A stretch of 64,000 nucleotides of DNA from Streptomyces sp. NBC_01549 (GTDB lineage Bacteria > Actinomycetota > Actinomycetes > Streptomycetales > Streptomycetaceae): positions 5,327,001 through 5,391,000 of the forward strand of contig NZ_JAPEPW010000001.1 in the NCBI RefSeq assembly GCF_026339955.1. The letters run 5' to 3'. Under the pieces are notes generated by a model. It saw nothing but the letters and a program-made list of their open reading frames with translations, had not been told where the DNA came from and did no database searches. Shown here one piece after another: positions 8,018 to 17,400 of the stretch; within the stretch, counting starts at the first letter, position 1, and each line of letters begins with the position of its first letter. The position numbers and the translations under genes were made by a program.

Positions 8018-9685
8018 TCACACCGGGTCGTACGTCCGCTCCACCTTCTGTGTGCCGCTGGGCGTGCGGTAGGAACGGGCCCAGGACGACGTGGCGTTCG
8101 GGCTGGTGCGGTCGGAGACCACGTAGTAGTCCATCTGCGCGCGGTCGGCGGTGATGTCCAGGACGCCGTAGCCGTGGCGGTCGGTGTCGACCCAGTGGAC
8201 GTGCCGGTTCGCGGCGCGGATGATCGGCGAGGCGATCGCGGACACGGTGCCCTCGGGGACCTTGACGATGTCGTCGAGGTTGTCGGAGGTCATCGAGGTG
8301 ATGACGAACTCCGTGGCGGCGGACGCGGACAGCGGGTAGGTACCGGCGTCCATGGGCACGTCGTTGGCCCACGACATGTGGATGTCGCCGGTCAGGAAGA
8401 CCGTGTTGCGGATGGCGTTGGAGCGCAGGTGCGCCAGCAGTTCGCGGCGGTCGTCCGTGTAGCCGTCCCACTGGTCGGTGTTGAGGGCGATGCCGTCCTG
8501 CGGCAGGCCGAGCAGCTTGGCGAGCGGCTTCAGCAGGTCGGCGGAGAGCGAGCCGATCGCGAAGGGCGCGATCATCACCGAGTTGCCGACCAGCCGCCAG
8601 GTGGTGTCGGACGCCTTCAGTCCGGCCTTCAGCCAGTCGAGTTGGGCCCGGCCCGTGATCGTACGGTCCGGGTCGTCGACCGTGCCGCTGCCCGTGGACG
8701 CCTGCTGGGAGCGGAAGGACCGAAGGTCGAGGAGGGAGAGGTCGGCGAGCTTGCCGAAGCGCAGTCGGCGGTAGGTGGTGCCCTCGATCGCCGGGCGCAC
8801 CGGCATCCACTCGAAGTAGGCCTGCTTCGCGGCGGCCTGACGTGCCGTCCAGGTGCCCTCGGCACCCTCGGTGTGGTTGACCGCGCCGCCCGACCAGGCG
8901 TTGTCGGCGAACTCGTGGTCGTCCCAGATCGCCACGACCGGCGCCTTGTGGTGCAGGGCCTGGAGGTCCGGGTCGGTCTTGTAACGGCCGTGCCGGGTGC
9001 GGTAGTCGGCGAGGGTGATGATCTCGTTCGCGGGGGAGTGCGGCCGGACGACCGTGCCGCGCGCCGCGTACTCGCCGGACTTGTACTCGTAGATGTAGTC
9101 GCCCAGGTGCAGCCAGGCGTCCAGGTCGCCGCGCGCGGCGAGGTGACGGTACGGGGAGAAGTAGCCGGCCTCCCAGTTGGCGCAGGTGACCACGCCGAAG
9201 CGCAGGCCCGTCACCGCGGCGTCGGCGGCCGGGGCGGTGCGGGTGCGCGCGACGGGCGAGTCGGTGCCGCCCGAGGAGAAGCGGAACCAGTAGTCGGTGG
9301 CCGGTTCCAGGCCGCGGATGTCCGCCTTCACGGTGTGGTCGGAGGCGGCCGTCGCGGTGAGGGAGCCCTTGGCGACGATCGAGGTGAACGCCTTGTCCTT
9401 GGCGACGGTCCAGCTGACCTCGGTGTCCGGGCCGACGCCGGAGCCGGGTATCGCCGCGGAGGTGGGCGTCACCCGGGTCCACAGCAGGATGCCGTCCGGC
9501 AGCGGGTCGCCGGAGGCGACGCCGTGCAGGAAGGTGGGCGCCTCGGCGGCGCGGGCCGGAAGCGACGCCGCGAGCGGGGCGGCGAGGACGGCGGTGGCGG
9601 CCGCGGCCTTGACGACCGTACGGCGGCGCGGGGCGCGGGAGTTGACGGCGCCCGAGGAGTCGGATGATCTGAGACGACTGGTCAC
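8018..9685 (-). CDS. phoD: Alkaline phosphatase D (PhoD family), Tat-exported
   Basis: 555 aa, GTG start. The N-terminus carries a twin-arginine signal (RAPRRRTVVKAAAATAVLAAP, with cleavage near ARA-AE at about residue 47), so the enzyme is exported folded. The PhoD fold is evident: an N-terminal Fn3-like domain (FLHGVASGDPLPDGILLWTR), then metal-ligand motifs HLGDYIYEY, IWDDHEFADNAW and LTGDIHMSWAND. PhoD enzymes use Fe/Ca to release phosphate from diesters and teichoic-type polymers. No strong ribosome-binding site precedes the GTG. Inverted repeats sit just upstream; a convincing PHO box does not. Confidence 0.94.
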   Translation of the reverse strand: MTSRLRSSDSSGAVNSRAPRRRTVVKAAAATAVLAAPLAASLPARAAEAPTFLHGVASGDPLPDGILLWTRVTPTSAAIPGSGVGPDTEVSWTVAKDKAFTSIVAKGSLTATAASDHTVKADIRGLEPATDYWFRFSSGGTDSPVARTRTAPAADAAVTGLRFGVVTCANWEAGYFSPYRHLAARGDLDAWLHLGDYIYEYKSGEYAARGTVVRPHSPANEIITLADYRTRHGRYKTDPDLQALHHKAPVVAIWDDHEFADNAWSGGAVNHTEGAEGTWTARQAAAKQAYFEWMPVRPAIEGTTYRRLRFGKLADLSLLDLRSFRSQQASTGSGTVDDPDRTITGRAQLDWLKAGLKASDTTWRLVGNSVMIAPFAIGSLSADLLKPLAKLLGLPQDGIALNTDQWDGYTDDRRELLAHLRSNAIRNTVFLTGDIHMSWANDVPMDAGTYPLSASAATEFVITSMTSDNLDDIVKVPEGTVSAIASPIIRAANRHVHWVDTDRHGYGVLDITADRAQMDYYVVSDRTSPNATSSWARSYRTPSGTQKVERTYDPV

Positions 9686-9697
9686 GAGCGATCAGGT

Positions 9698-9748
9698 TAC
9701 CGATCGGTACAGCGACGGGCGGGCGAACCGGGAAATGTTCGCCCGCCC
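9698..9748 (-). promoter_or_regulatory. Two palindromes immediately upstream of phoD
   Basis: TACCGATCGGTA (9698-9709) is a perfect 12-bp palindrome starting 13 bases before the phoD start. Next to it is a perfect inverted repeat with 12-bp arms, GGGCGGGCGAAC (9717-9728) and GTTCGCCCGCCC (9737-9748), separated by 8 bases. The first resembles a TetR-type operator; the second could be an operator or a leader hairpin. One arm resembles a single PHO-box unit, but the 11-bp direct repeats expected for PhoP are not evident. Confidence 0.45.
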
Positions 9749-9852
9749 TTCACGGCTCGTTCGAGTCGCTGCCGGACCGGCCGGAAAGCGGTCGGGAAGT
9801 TCCTAATGCCGCAACCGGATCCGCGTAATGAACAAGGATGTGGAAGGGGTCC

Positions 9853-10743
9853 TCAGCGGGTACCGCGTGCTGTCTTCGGCTCGGGCCACCAGGCCGCGTC
9901 CGAGATCGGGGTCGCCGGTGACCCGGTGAGCCGGGGGACGACGTCGGTGACCACGGAGACCTCGCCCTTCTCGATCGCCTGGAACCAGGAGATCCAGGTC
10001 TCGATCTGTTCCCCGCTCATGCCCAATCGGAATCGCCGCGCGAAGGCTTCCTCGAAGGTCTCGGGTTCGAAGCGGTAGGGCCGGCCGGTGGCCGCGGCGA
10101 TCCGGGTGACCGCTTCGTCGAGGGTCAGCGCCTCGGGCCCGGTGATCTCGAGGATCGCGCCGTCGTGCTCGGAGCGGGGACCCTCGTCGAGGGCGACGGC
10201 CGTGATCACGTCGGTGATGTCCTCGTGGGTGACGAAGGCGGCCCGGCCGGTGCTCGCGGGGCCCCTCACGACGAACTCCTCGTCGGCGAGGGCGGCCGGC
10301 GTCGACGTGTAGAAGCCCGCCCGGAGCACCGTGTGGCGGACCCCGGCCCCCGCCAGGAACTGTTCGGTCTCCCACTGGTCGCGGGCGTTGAGGTAGGTGG
10401 CGACGGGCGAAGCGCCGACGAGGGACACATAAAGGACCCGGTCCACGCCCACCGCGATCGCGGCCTCGACGGCGGTGGCGTGTTCCTCCAGCCGGCGCCC
10501 CGTGCGGTGTCCGGAGACCAGGATGAGGGTCGACGCACCCTCGAGCGCCCTGCGCATGGCCGGGGCGTCGCCGTAGGCGGCCGGACCGCGCCGCTGGGCG
10601 CCCGGCAGTTCGGGTATGCGGTCGGGGTCGCGTCCGACGAGGAGCTGGGGGACGCCACGGTCGGCGAGCCGGGCCGCGATCCGGCTGCCCAGCGCCCCGG
10701 TCACCCCCGTGACCGCCACCGTGGCGTGGTTTCCCTCAACCAT
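9853..10743 (-). CDS. NmrA-type NAD(P)-binding protein (SDR-like)
   Basis: 296 aa from ATG with GGAGGG about 8 bases upstream. The Rossmann glycine motif VAVTGVTGALGSRIAARLA lies at residues 9-27, followed by LLVGRDPDRI. VDRVLYVSLVGASPVATYLNARDQWETE occupies the position of the active-site region, but the canonical YxxxK of classical dehydrogenases is absent, as in NmrA/QorB-like proteins. These act as quinone reductases or redox-sensing regulators. The C-terminal half (TWISWFQAIEKGEVSVVTDVVP) matches the family helix that covers the ligand pocket. The ligand is unknown. Confidence 0.88.
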   Translation of the reverse strand: MVEGNHATVAVTGVTGALGSRIAARLADRGVPQLLVGRDPDRIPELPGAQRRGPAAYGDAPAMRRALEGASTLILVSGHRTGRRLEEHATAVEAAIAVGVDRVLYVSLVGASPVATYLNARDQWETEQFLAGAGVRHTVLRAGFYTSTPAALADEEFVVRGPASTGRAAFVTHEDITDVITAVALDEGPRSEHDGAILEITGPEALTLDEAVTRIAAATGRPYRFEPETFEEAFARRFRLGMSGEQIETWISWFQAIEKGEVSVVTDVVPRLTGSPATPISDAAWWPEPKTARGTR

Positions 10744-11039
10744 GGGTTCCCTCCGTCCGGCGTCGCGGCCGATCGCGGAACCCCTGCTTCCGAGGCCCGG
10801 CCGGCAGGTCCACCATGACCCACCACTTCACGGTCCTGTCCGAGTCCAGCCTCATCCGGACCGTCGGTTACGGCAACCGCAAGGGCGTGACCCTGCGGTG
10901 CGCCCGGCCCTCGCGAAAACGTACGTGCCCGGTCGCGCAGGAGTTCTCGGCGGCGCGGAAAAAGCCCGCCGGCCGGACCCTGTGACGGGTGCCGGCCGAC
11001 GGGCTGCGCTTCGGGAAACTCTCTAGGACCGATGCATTA
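10744..11039. other. Intergenic region with a 56-codon open frame of doubtful status
   Basis: This spacer lies between two minus-strand genes. It contains an ATG-started plus-strand frame at 10815-10985 (MTHHFTVLSESSLIRTVGYG...), preceded only by weak GG-rich bases. Its composition becomes arginine-rich toward the end and overlaps the terminator of the minus-strand gene. It may be a decayed gene remnant. I do not call it a gene. Confidence 0.3.
10959..11005 (-). terminator. Rho-independent terminator of the thioredoxin-fold gene
   Basis: On the minus strand, 35 bases past the stop at 11040, AGCCCGTCGGCCGG pairs with CCGGCCGGCGGGCT across a 15-base loop. It is followed by a run of five Ts. 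The stem is perfect except for one G-T pair. Confidence 0.85.
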
Positions 11040-11891
11040 CTAGGCCTTGAGCGCCGTGCTGATCGCCGTGTTGAAGTCGGCGACCGTCATGGGCGCGCTC
11101 TGGCCGTCGGAGCCGGTGAGCTTCTTGCCGTCCATCACCAGGCTCGGCGTGCCATTGACGCCGTCCTTGTTCGTGTTGAACGTCTCCGACATCGCCAGCG
11201 CCCAGGCGTCGTACGTGCCGTTCTTGACGGCGTTCTGGAACTTCGTGTTGTTCTTCAGGGTGCCGACCGTGTTCGCGACCTTGATCAGGTAGTCGTCGCT
11301 CTTGAACTTGTCGACCGTCTCGTCGGGGTGGTACTTCGACGAGTAGAGGGCGGTCTTGTACTCCAGGAAGGCTTCCGGGCTCACATTCAGCGCGGCGCCC
11401 AGAGCGCTCATCGCGTTCTTGGAGCCTTCGCCGCGGGAGCCGATCGTGATCTTCCCGTTCTTGTCGGAGTCGCCGTCGAGGAACGTACCGCCGATGTACT
11501 GGATCTTGAACTTGCCGCTGTCGAGGTCCGTCTTCACGGTGGAGCCGACGGTCTGCTCGAACTGGGCGCAGATCGGGCAGCGCGGGTCCTCGTACAGCTT
11601 GAGGGTCTTCGTCGCGGTGCTCTTGCCGAGCATGACGGTCGTGCCGTTCGTGCCGGTGGTGTTGGCCGGTGCGACGATCTTGGCGTCCTTGGCGGCGGAC
11701 TCCCAGTAGCTCGGCTTGTTGTTCTGCACGACCGCGTAGCCGATGCCGCCGGCTATCGCGAGGACGGCGACGAGGGAGCCGGCCACGATGGCCTGGCGCT
11801 TGACCTTGTCGCGCTTGGCCTGGCGCTCGCGTTCGAGGCGCAGCTTTTCTCGGGCCGCCGACTTCGCCGCCAGGCTGTTTCGCTTGCTCAT
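11040..11891 (-). CDS. Membrane-anchored DsbA-like thioredoxin-fold protein
   Basis: ATG at 11891 (MSKRNSLAAKS), 283 aa, with GGAG eight bases upstream; an in-frame ATG five codons earlier is a poorer start. A basic cytoplasmic head (residues 1-32) precedes one membrane segment (QAIVAGSLVAVLAIAGGIGYAVV), which places the rest outside the cell. The thioredoxin_4 domain has the active site DPRCPICAQFEQ (CPIC) near residue 110 and the family C-terminal half ending VNGTPSLVMDGKKLTG, with the cis-Pro in GTPS. It probably oxidises or isomerises disulfides in exported proteins. A similar protein with CPAC lies at 43121-43897. Confidence 0.9.
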   Translation of the reverse strand: MSKRNSLAAKSAAREKLRLERERQAKRDKVKRQAIVAGSLVAVLAIAGGIGYAVVQNNKPSYWESAAKDAKIVAPANTTGTNGTTVMLGKSTATKTLKLYEDPRCPICAQFEQTVGSTVKTDLDSGKFKIQYIGGTFLDGDSDKNGKITIGSRGEGSKNAMSALGAALNVSPEAFLEYKTALYSSKYHPDETVDKFKSDDYLIKVANTVGTLKNNTKFQNAVKNGTYDAWALAMSETFNTNKDGVNGTPSLVMDGKKLTGSDGQSAPMTVADFNTAISTALKA

Positions 11892-11985
11892 GTTGGTGAT
11901 CTCCATGGGGGACGCGCATACGTCGTACGCGGGATACGTAGGGGGGACTGCTGGTGCTCAGGGGCTGTCGCGCGGAAGCGATGGC

Positions 11986-12672
11986 TCAGGCGAAAGCAGC
12001 CGAGAGCGGCGGTCCACGCCGTCCCAGGGAGTGCACGAACAGGCGGGTGCGGGCGCCGGTGCTCCGGCGTGCGGGGCGGCGCGGCAGCCGGCGCACCGGG
12101 GCGAGCCGTACGGTCACCGCGGCGACCGCGATCAGCAGGGGCCGGAAGGTGGCCGCGGCCACCGCGCGCAGCAACTGGTCCAGGGCGCGCTCGCCGCGGC
12201 GCAGCCAGGTGGCCGCGAGCAGCCCGACGGTGACATGGGCGGCGAGCAGCAGCCAGGCGGCGGCCGGGTCGGCATGAGCGAGCAGGGCCGCGGCGCGGTC
12301 GCCGCTGCCGCCGGTCACGCGGGCCAGCGGGGTGCCCACGCTGCCGCCGCACAGCACGTCGAAGCCGACCGAGCGCAGCGGACCCGCGACGGGACCGCCC
12401 GCCCTGCCGTAACAGACGTGCTGGCCCGTGGTGAACACGGTGTCCGCGGCCAGCTCCAGCGGGATGAGCAGGGCGGCGATCCGGCCGAAGCCGCGTTCGC
12501 GGCCCGCCAGCGCGTACGCGAGGACGAAGACGGTGGCGGCGACCGCCGCCACCGTGCCCAGCGGCAGGGCGACCCGGGACAGCAGCACGTGCGACGCGGT
12601 GGAGAGTGTCACGACGACAGCCGTGAACAGTGCCGCGCGCACGGCTCTGAGCTGGGTCCCGGATATGTCCAT
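11986..12672 (-). CDS. Hypothetical multi-pass membrane protein
   Basis: 228 aa from ATG (MDISGTQLRAVRAAL). I recognise no family with certainty. Five hydrophobic segments lie at about 10-30, 37-57, 65-82, 125-150 and 165-185. The loop TTGQHVCYGRAGGPVAGPLRSVGFDVLCGG contains two cysteines and faces the outside by the positive-inside rule. Residues after 185 are Arg/Pro-rich (VRLAPVRRLPRRPARRS) and likely cytoplasmic. It lies 94 bases upstream of the thioredoxin-fold gene on the same strand, so the two may be cotranscribed. Confidence 0.75.
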   Translation of the reverse strand: MDISGTQLRAVRAALFTAVVVTLSTASHVLLSRVALPLGTVAAVAATVFVLAYALAGRERGFGRIAALLIPLELAADTVFTTGQHVCYGRAGGPVAGPLRSVGFDVLCGGSVGTPLARVTGGSGDRAAALLAHADPAAAWLLLAAHVTVGLLAATWLRRGERALDQLLRAVAAATFRPLLIAVAAVTVRLAPVRRLPRRPARRSTGARTRLFVHSLGRRGPPLSAAFA

Positions 12673-12781
12673 AGCGGAGCCGAGTGTCCCACGGGCTCCC
12701 GTAAGGGCCCCCTAAAGGGTTCCTATGCGTTACGGGAGCGTTGTGAGTCCGTCGTCAGGGATGCCCAGCCGTCAGGGGTGC

Positions 12782-14125
12782 CTACAGGCCCGGGATCCGG
12801 CCGTTGCGGAACAGGTCGACGAAGATCTGGTGATCGGCACGTGCGCGTGCGCCGTAGCTGTGCGCGAAGTCCACCAGGAGGCCCGCGAAGCCGTCCTCGT
12901 CGGCGGCGATCGCCGCGTCGATGGCCCGCTCGGTGGAGAACGGGACCAGCTCCGAGTGGCCGCTCTCGTCGTCGGCCGCGGCGTGCATGGTGGCCGTGGC
13001 CCGGCCGAGGTCGGCGACGACCGAGGCGATCTCCTCCGGGTCGTCGATGTCGCCCCAGTCCAGGTCCACCGCGTACGGCGAGACCTCGGCGACGAGCTGG
13101 CCCGCGCCGTCCAGCTCGGTCCAGCCCAGCCACGGGTCGGCGTGTGCCTGCAGGGCGCGCTGGGAGATCACCGTGCGGTGGCCCTCGTGCTGGAAGTACT
13201 CGCGGATCGAGGGGTCCGTGATGTGCCGGGAGACGGCCGGGGTCTGGGCCTGCTTGATGTAGATCACCACATCGTTCTCCAGGGCGTCGCTGTTGCCCTC
13301 CAGAAGGATGTTGTACGAGGGCAGACCGGCCGAGCCGATGCCGATGCCGCGGCGGCCGACGACGTCCTTCACCCGGTAGGAGTCCGGGCGGGTCAGGGAG
13401 GACTCCGGGAGCGTCTCCAGGTAGCCGTCGAAGGCCGCGAGCACCTTGTAGCGGGTGGCCGCGTCGAGCTCGATGGAGCCGCCGCCGGGCGCGAAGCGGC
13501 GCTCGAAGTCTCGGATCTCGGTCATCGAGTCGAGCAGCCCGAAGCGGGTCAGCGAGCGGGCGTCACGCAGCGCGTCCAGGAGCGGGCCCTCGGCGGTGTC
13601 CAGCGTGAAGGGCGGCACCTCGTCGCTCTTGGCGCCGGTGGCCAAGGCGTGGATGCGCTCGCGGTAGGCGGCCGCGTACACCTTGACCAGCTCGGTGATC
13701 TGGTCGTCGCTGAGCGCCTTCGCGTACCCGACGAGGGCCACGGAGGCGGCGAAGCGCTTGAGGTCCCAGGTGAAGGGGCCGACGTACGCCTCGTCGAAGT
13801 CGTTCACGTTGAAGATCAGGCGGCCGTTGGCGTCCATGTACGTGCCGAAGTTCTCGGCGTGCAGGTCGCCGTGGATCCAGACGCGCGAGGTGCGCTCGTC
13901 CAGATACGGTCCGCCGCGCTTCGACCCGAACCCGATGTCGGCGGTGAGGTCGTGGTAGAAGAGGCCCGCCGTGCCCCGGTAGAACGCGAAGGCGGAGGCC
14001 GCCATCTTGCGGAACTTGACGCGGAACGCGGCCGGGTCGGCGGCCAGGAGCTCGCCGAAGGCGGTGTCGAAGACGGCGAGGATCTGCTCGCCGCGTTGCT
14101 CGGCGCTGAGCTGCGGGACCGACAT
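12782..14125 (-). CDS. DUF2252 family protein
   Basis: ATG at 14125 (MSVPQLSAEQRGEQILAVFD) with AGGAGG ten bases upstream; 447 aa. The upstream extension of the frame is rejected because the ribosome-binding site is clear. DUF2252 proteins have a kinase-like fold: RTSRVWIHGDLHAENFGTY (catalytic-loop-like HGDLHxxN) and FNVNDFDEAYVGPFTWDLKRFA (DFD in place of DFG) sit near residues 85-135. Residues 200-330 include RRGIGIGSAGLPSYNILLEG. The function is unknown; phosphotransfer to a small molecule is a reasonable inference from the fold. Confidence 0.88.
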   Translation of the reverse strand: MSVPQLSAEQRGEQILAVFDTAFGELLAADPAAFRVKFRKMAASAFAFYRGTAGLFYHDLTADIGFGSKRGGPYLDERTSRVWIHGDLHAENFGTYMDANGRLIFNVNDFDEAYVGPFTWDLKRFAASVALVGYAKALSDDQITELVKVYAAAYRERIHALATGAKSDEVPPFTLDTAEGPLLDALRDARSLTRFGLLDSMTEIRDFERRFAPGGGSIELDAATRYKVLAAFDGYLETLPESSLTRPDSYRVKDVVGRRGIGIGSAGLPSYNILLEGNSDALENDVVIYIKQAQTPAVSRHITDPSIREYFQHEGHRTVISQRALQAHADPWLGWTELDGAGQLVAEVSPYAVDLDWGDIDDPEEIASVVADLGRATATMHAAADDESGHSELVPFSTERAIDAAIAADEDGFAGLLVDFAHSYGARARADHQIFVDLFRNGRIPGL

Positions 14126-14424
14126 CGCTGGGTGCCTCCTGGTGCAGGTGGTGCGTGACATGAGGGAAGGACGTGTCCGTCCGCCGGGACGGTTGCTTCC
14201 GTCCTGTCCCAACGGACGAAGGTACGCGGGAGTGCCCGCGCGCCGGTACGCCCCGCACGAAGGTACGGGTCGCCGTCCCGCCCGTCACCCGGCCACCCCC
14301 CTCATCGAGGCGCTTCGCGCCACAGTGTTCGTCTCGAGTGTCAGTCCCGCGTCATAGACTTCGACGCTGTCCCCCCAGACTGTCCGCAGCCTGTCGACAA
14401 TTGTTCTTCTTGGAGGCCGAAGCC
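14126..14424. other. Divergent spacer between the DUF2252 gene and dnaE
   Basis: About 300 bases, with no gene I can support. It must hold promoters for both directions. A weak -10-like TAGACT lies at about 14353, some 65 bases before the dnaE start, and a GGAGG ribosome-binding site for dnaE sits at 14412-14416. Confidence 0.4.
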
Positions 14425-17400
14425 GTGTCAAAGCCGCCGTTCACGCACCTGCACGTCCACACCCAGTACTCGCTGCTGGACGGTGCCGCGCGGCTCAAGG
14501 ACATGTTCAACGCCTGCAATGAGATGGGCATGACGCACATCGCCATGAGTGACCATGGCAACCTTCACGGGGCGTACGACTTCTTCCACACGGCGAAGAA
14601 GGCGGGCGTCACGCCGATCATCGGCATCGAGGCGTACGTCGCCCCCGAGTCCCGGCGCAACAAGCGCAAGATCCAGTGGGGTCAGCCCCACCAGAAGCGC
14701 GACGACGTGTCCGGTTCGGGTGGTTACACCCACAAGACGATCTGGGCGGCCAACCGGACGGGCCTGCACAACCTCTTCCGGCTCTCCTCGGACGCGTACG
14801 CCGAGGGCTGGCTGCAGAAGTGGCCCCGCATGGACAAGGAGACCATCTCCCAGTGGTCCGAGGGGCTCATCGCCTCCACGGGCTGCCCCTCCGGCGAGCT
14901 CCAGACCCGTCTGCGCCTGGGCCAGTACGACGAGGCCTTGAAGGCGGCCTCCGAGTACCAGGACATCTTCGGCAAGGACCGCTACTTCCTGGAGCTGATG
15001 GACCACGGCATCGAGATCGAGCGCCGGGTCCGCGACGGACTCCTGGACATCGGCAAGAAGCTCGGCATCCCGCCCCTGGTGACGAACGACTCGCACTACA
15101 CGTACGCGCACGAGGCGACAGCCCACGACGCCCTGCTGTGCATCCAGACCGGCAAGAACCTCTCCGACCCGGACCGCTTCCGCTTCGACGGCACCGGCTA
15201 CTACCTGAAGTCCACGGACGAGATGTACGCCGTCGACTCCTCGGACGCCTGGCAGCAGGGCTGCGCCAACACCCTCCTGGTGGCCGAGCAGATCGACACC
15301 TCCGGCATGTTCGAGGCGAAGAACCTCATGCCGAAGTTCGACATCCCGGACGGCTTCACCGAGGTCACCTGGTTCAAGGAGGAAGTCCGGCTCGGCATGG
15401 AGCGCCGCTTCCCCGGCGGCGTCCCCGAGGACCGCCAGAAGCAGGTCGAGTACGAGATGGACGTCATCATCCAGATGGGGTTCCCGGGGTACTTCCTCGT
15501 CGTCGCCGACTTCATCATGTGGGCCAAGAAGCAGGGCATCGCGGTGGGCCCCGGCCGTGGCTCGGCGGCCGGTTCGATCGTCGCGTACGCCATGGGCATC
15601 ACCGACCTCGACCCGATCCCGCACGGTCTGATCTTCGAGCGGTTCCTGAACCCCGAGCGCGTCTCCATGCCCGACGTCGACATCGACTTCGACGAGCGCA
15701 GGCGCGTCGAAGTGATCAGGTACGTGACCGAGAAGTACGGCGCCGACAAGGTCGCCATGATCGGCACCTACGGAAAGATCAAGGCGAAGAACGCCATCAA
15801 GGACTCCGCGCGCGTCCTGGGCTACCCGTACGCCATGGGCGACCGCCTCACCAAGGCGATGCCCGCCGACGTCCTCGGCAAGGGCATCGACCTCAGCGGC
15901 ATCACCGACTCCTCGCACCCGCGCTACAGCGAGGCCGGCGAGATCCGGGCGATGTACGAGAACGAGCCGGACGTGAAGAAGGTCATCGACACCGCCAAGG
16001 GCGTCGAGGGCCTGGTCCGGCAGATGGGCGTGCACGCCGCCGGCGTCATCATGTCCAGCGAGCCCATCGTCGACCACGCGCCGGTCTGGGTACGGCACAC
16101 GGACGGCGTGACCATCACGCAGTGGGACTACCCGCAGTGCGAGTCGCTCGGCCTGCTGAAGATGGACTTCCTCGGCCTGCGCAACCTGACGATCATGGAC
16201 GACGCCGTCAAGATGGTGAAGTCCAACAAGGGCGTCGACCTCGACCTGCTGGCCCTCCCGCTCGACGATCCGACGACCTTCGAACTCCTCCAGCGCGGTG
16301 AGACCCTCGGCGTCTTCCAGTTCGACGGCGGCCCCATGCGCTCGCTGCTGCGCCTGATGAAGCCCGACAACTTCGAAGACATCTCCGCCGTCTCGGCGCT
16401 CTACCGTCCCGGCCCGATGGGCATGGACTCGCACACGAACTACGCGCTCCGTAAGAACGGCCTGCAGGAGATCACGCCGATCCACAAGGAGCTGGAGGAG
16501 CCCCTCCAGGAGGTCCTGGCCGTCACCTACGGCCTGATCGTCTACCAGGAGCAGGTGCAGAAGGCCGCCCAGATCATCGCTGGGTACTCGCTCGGCGAGG
16601 CCGACATCCTCCGCCGCGTGATGGGCAAGAAGAAGCCCGAGGAGCTGGCGAAGAACTTCACCATCTTCCAGGCCGGCGCCCAGAAGAACGGCTACAGCGA
16701 CGAGGCCATCCGGGCCCTGTGGGACGTCCTGGTGCCCTTCGCCGGCTACGCCTTCAACAAGGCCCACTCGGCCGCGTACGGCCTGGTCTCGTACTGGACC
16801 GCGTACCTCAAGGCGAACTACCCGGCCGAGTACATGGCGGGCCTGCTCACCTCGGTCAAGGACGACAAGGACAAGTCCGCGATCTATCTGAACGAGTGTC
16901 GGCGCATGGGCATCAAGGTGCTCCCGCCCAACGTCAACGAGTCGGAGCAGAACTTCGCCGCGCAGGGCGACGACGTGATCCTCTTCGGCCTCTCCGCCGT
17001 CCGTAACGTCGGTACGAACGTCGTCGAGTCGATCATCAAGAGCCGCAAGGCCAAGGGGAAGTACGCCTCCTTCCCGGACTACCTCGACAAGGTCGAGGCC
17101 GTCGCCTGCAACAAGCGCACCACGGAATCGCTGATCAAGGCGGGCGCCTTCGACACGATGGGGCACACCCGCAAGGGCCTTACTGCGCAGTTCGAGCCGA
17201 TGATCGACAACGTGGTGCAGGTCAAGCGCAAGGAGGCCGAGGGCCAGTTCGACCTCTTCGGCGGGATGGGCGAGGAGGAGACCAGCGAGCCCGGCTTCGG
17301 ACTCGACGTCGAGTTCACGACCGACGAGTGGGACAAGGCCTATCTGCTCGCCCAGGAGCGGGAGATGCTCGGTCTGTACGTCTCCGACCACCCCCTCTTC

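Noticed and set aside
9686..9790. PHO box upstream of phoD
   Set aside because: Only single 11-bp units resemble the consensus, and the second unit is out of register; the symmetric repeats explain the signal better.
10815..10985. 56-codon frame between the NmrA-type and thioredoxin-fold genes
   Set aside because: Weak start and overlap with the terminator of the minus-strand gene; no recognisable motif. Kept only as a note on the spacer.
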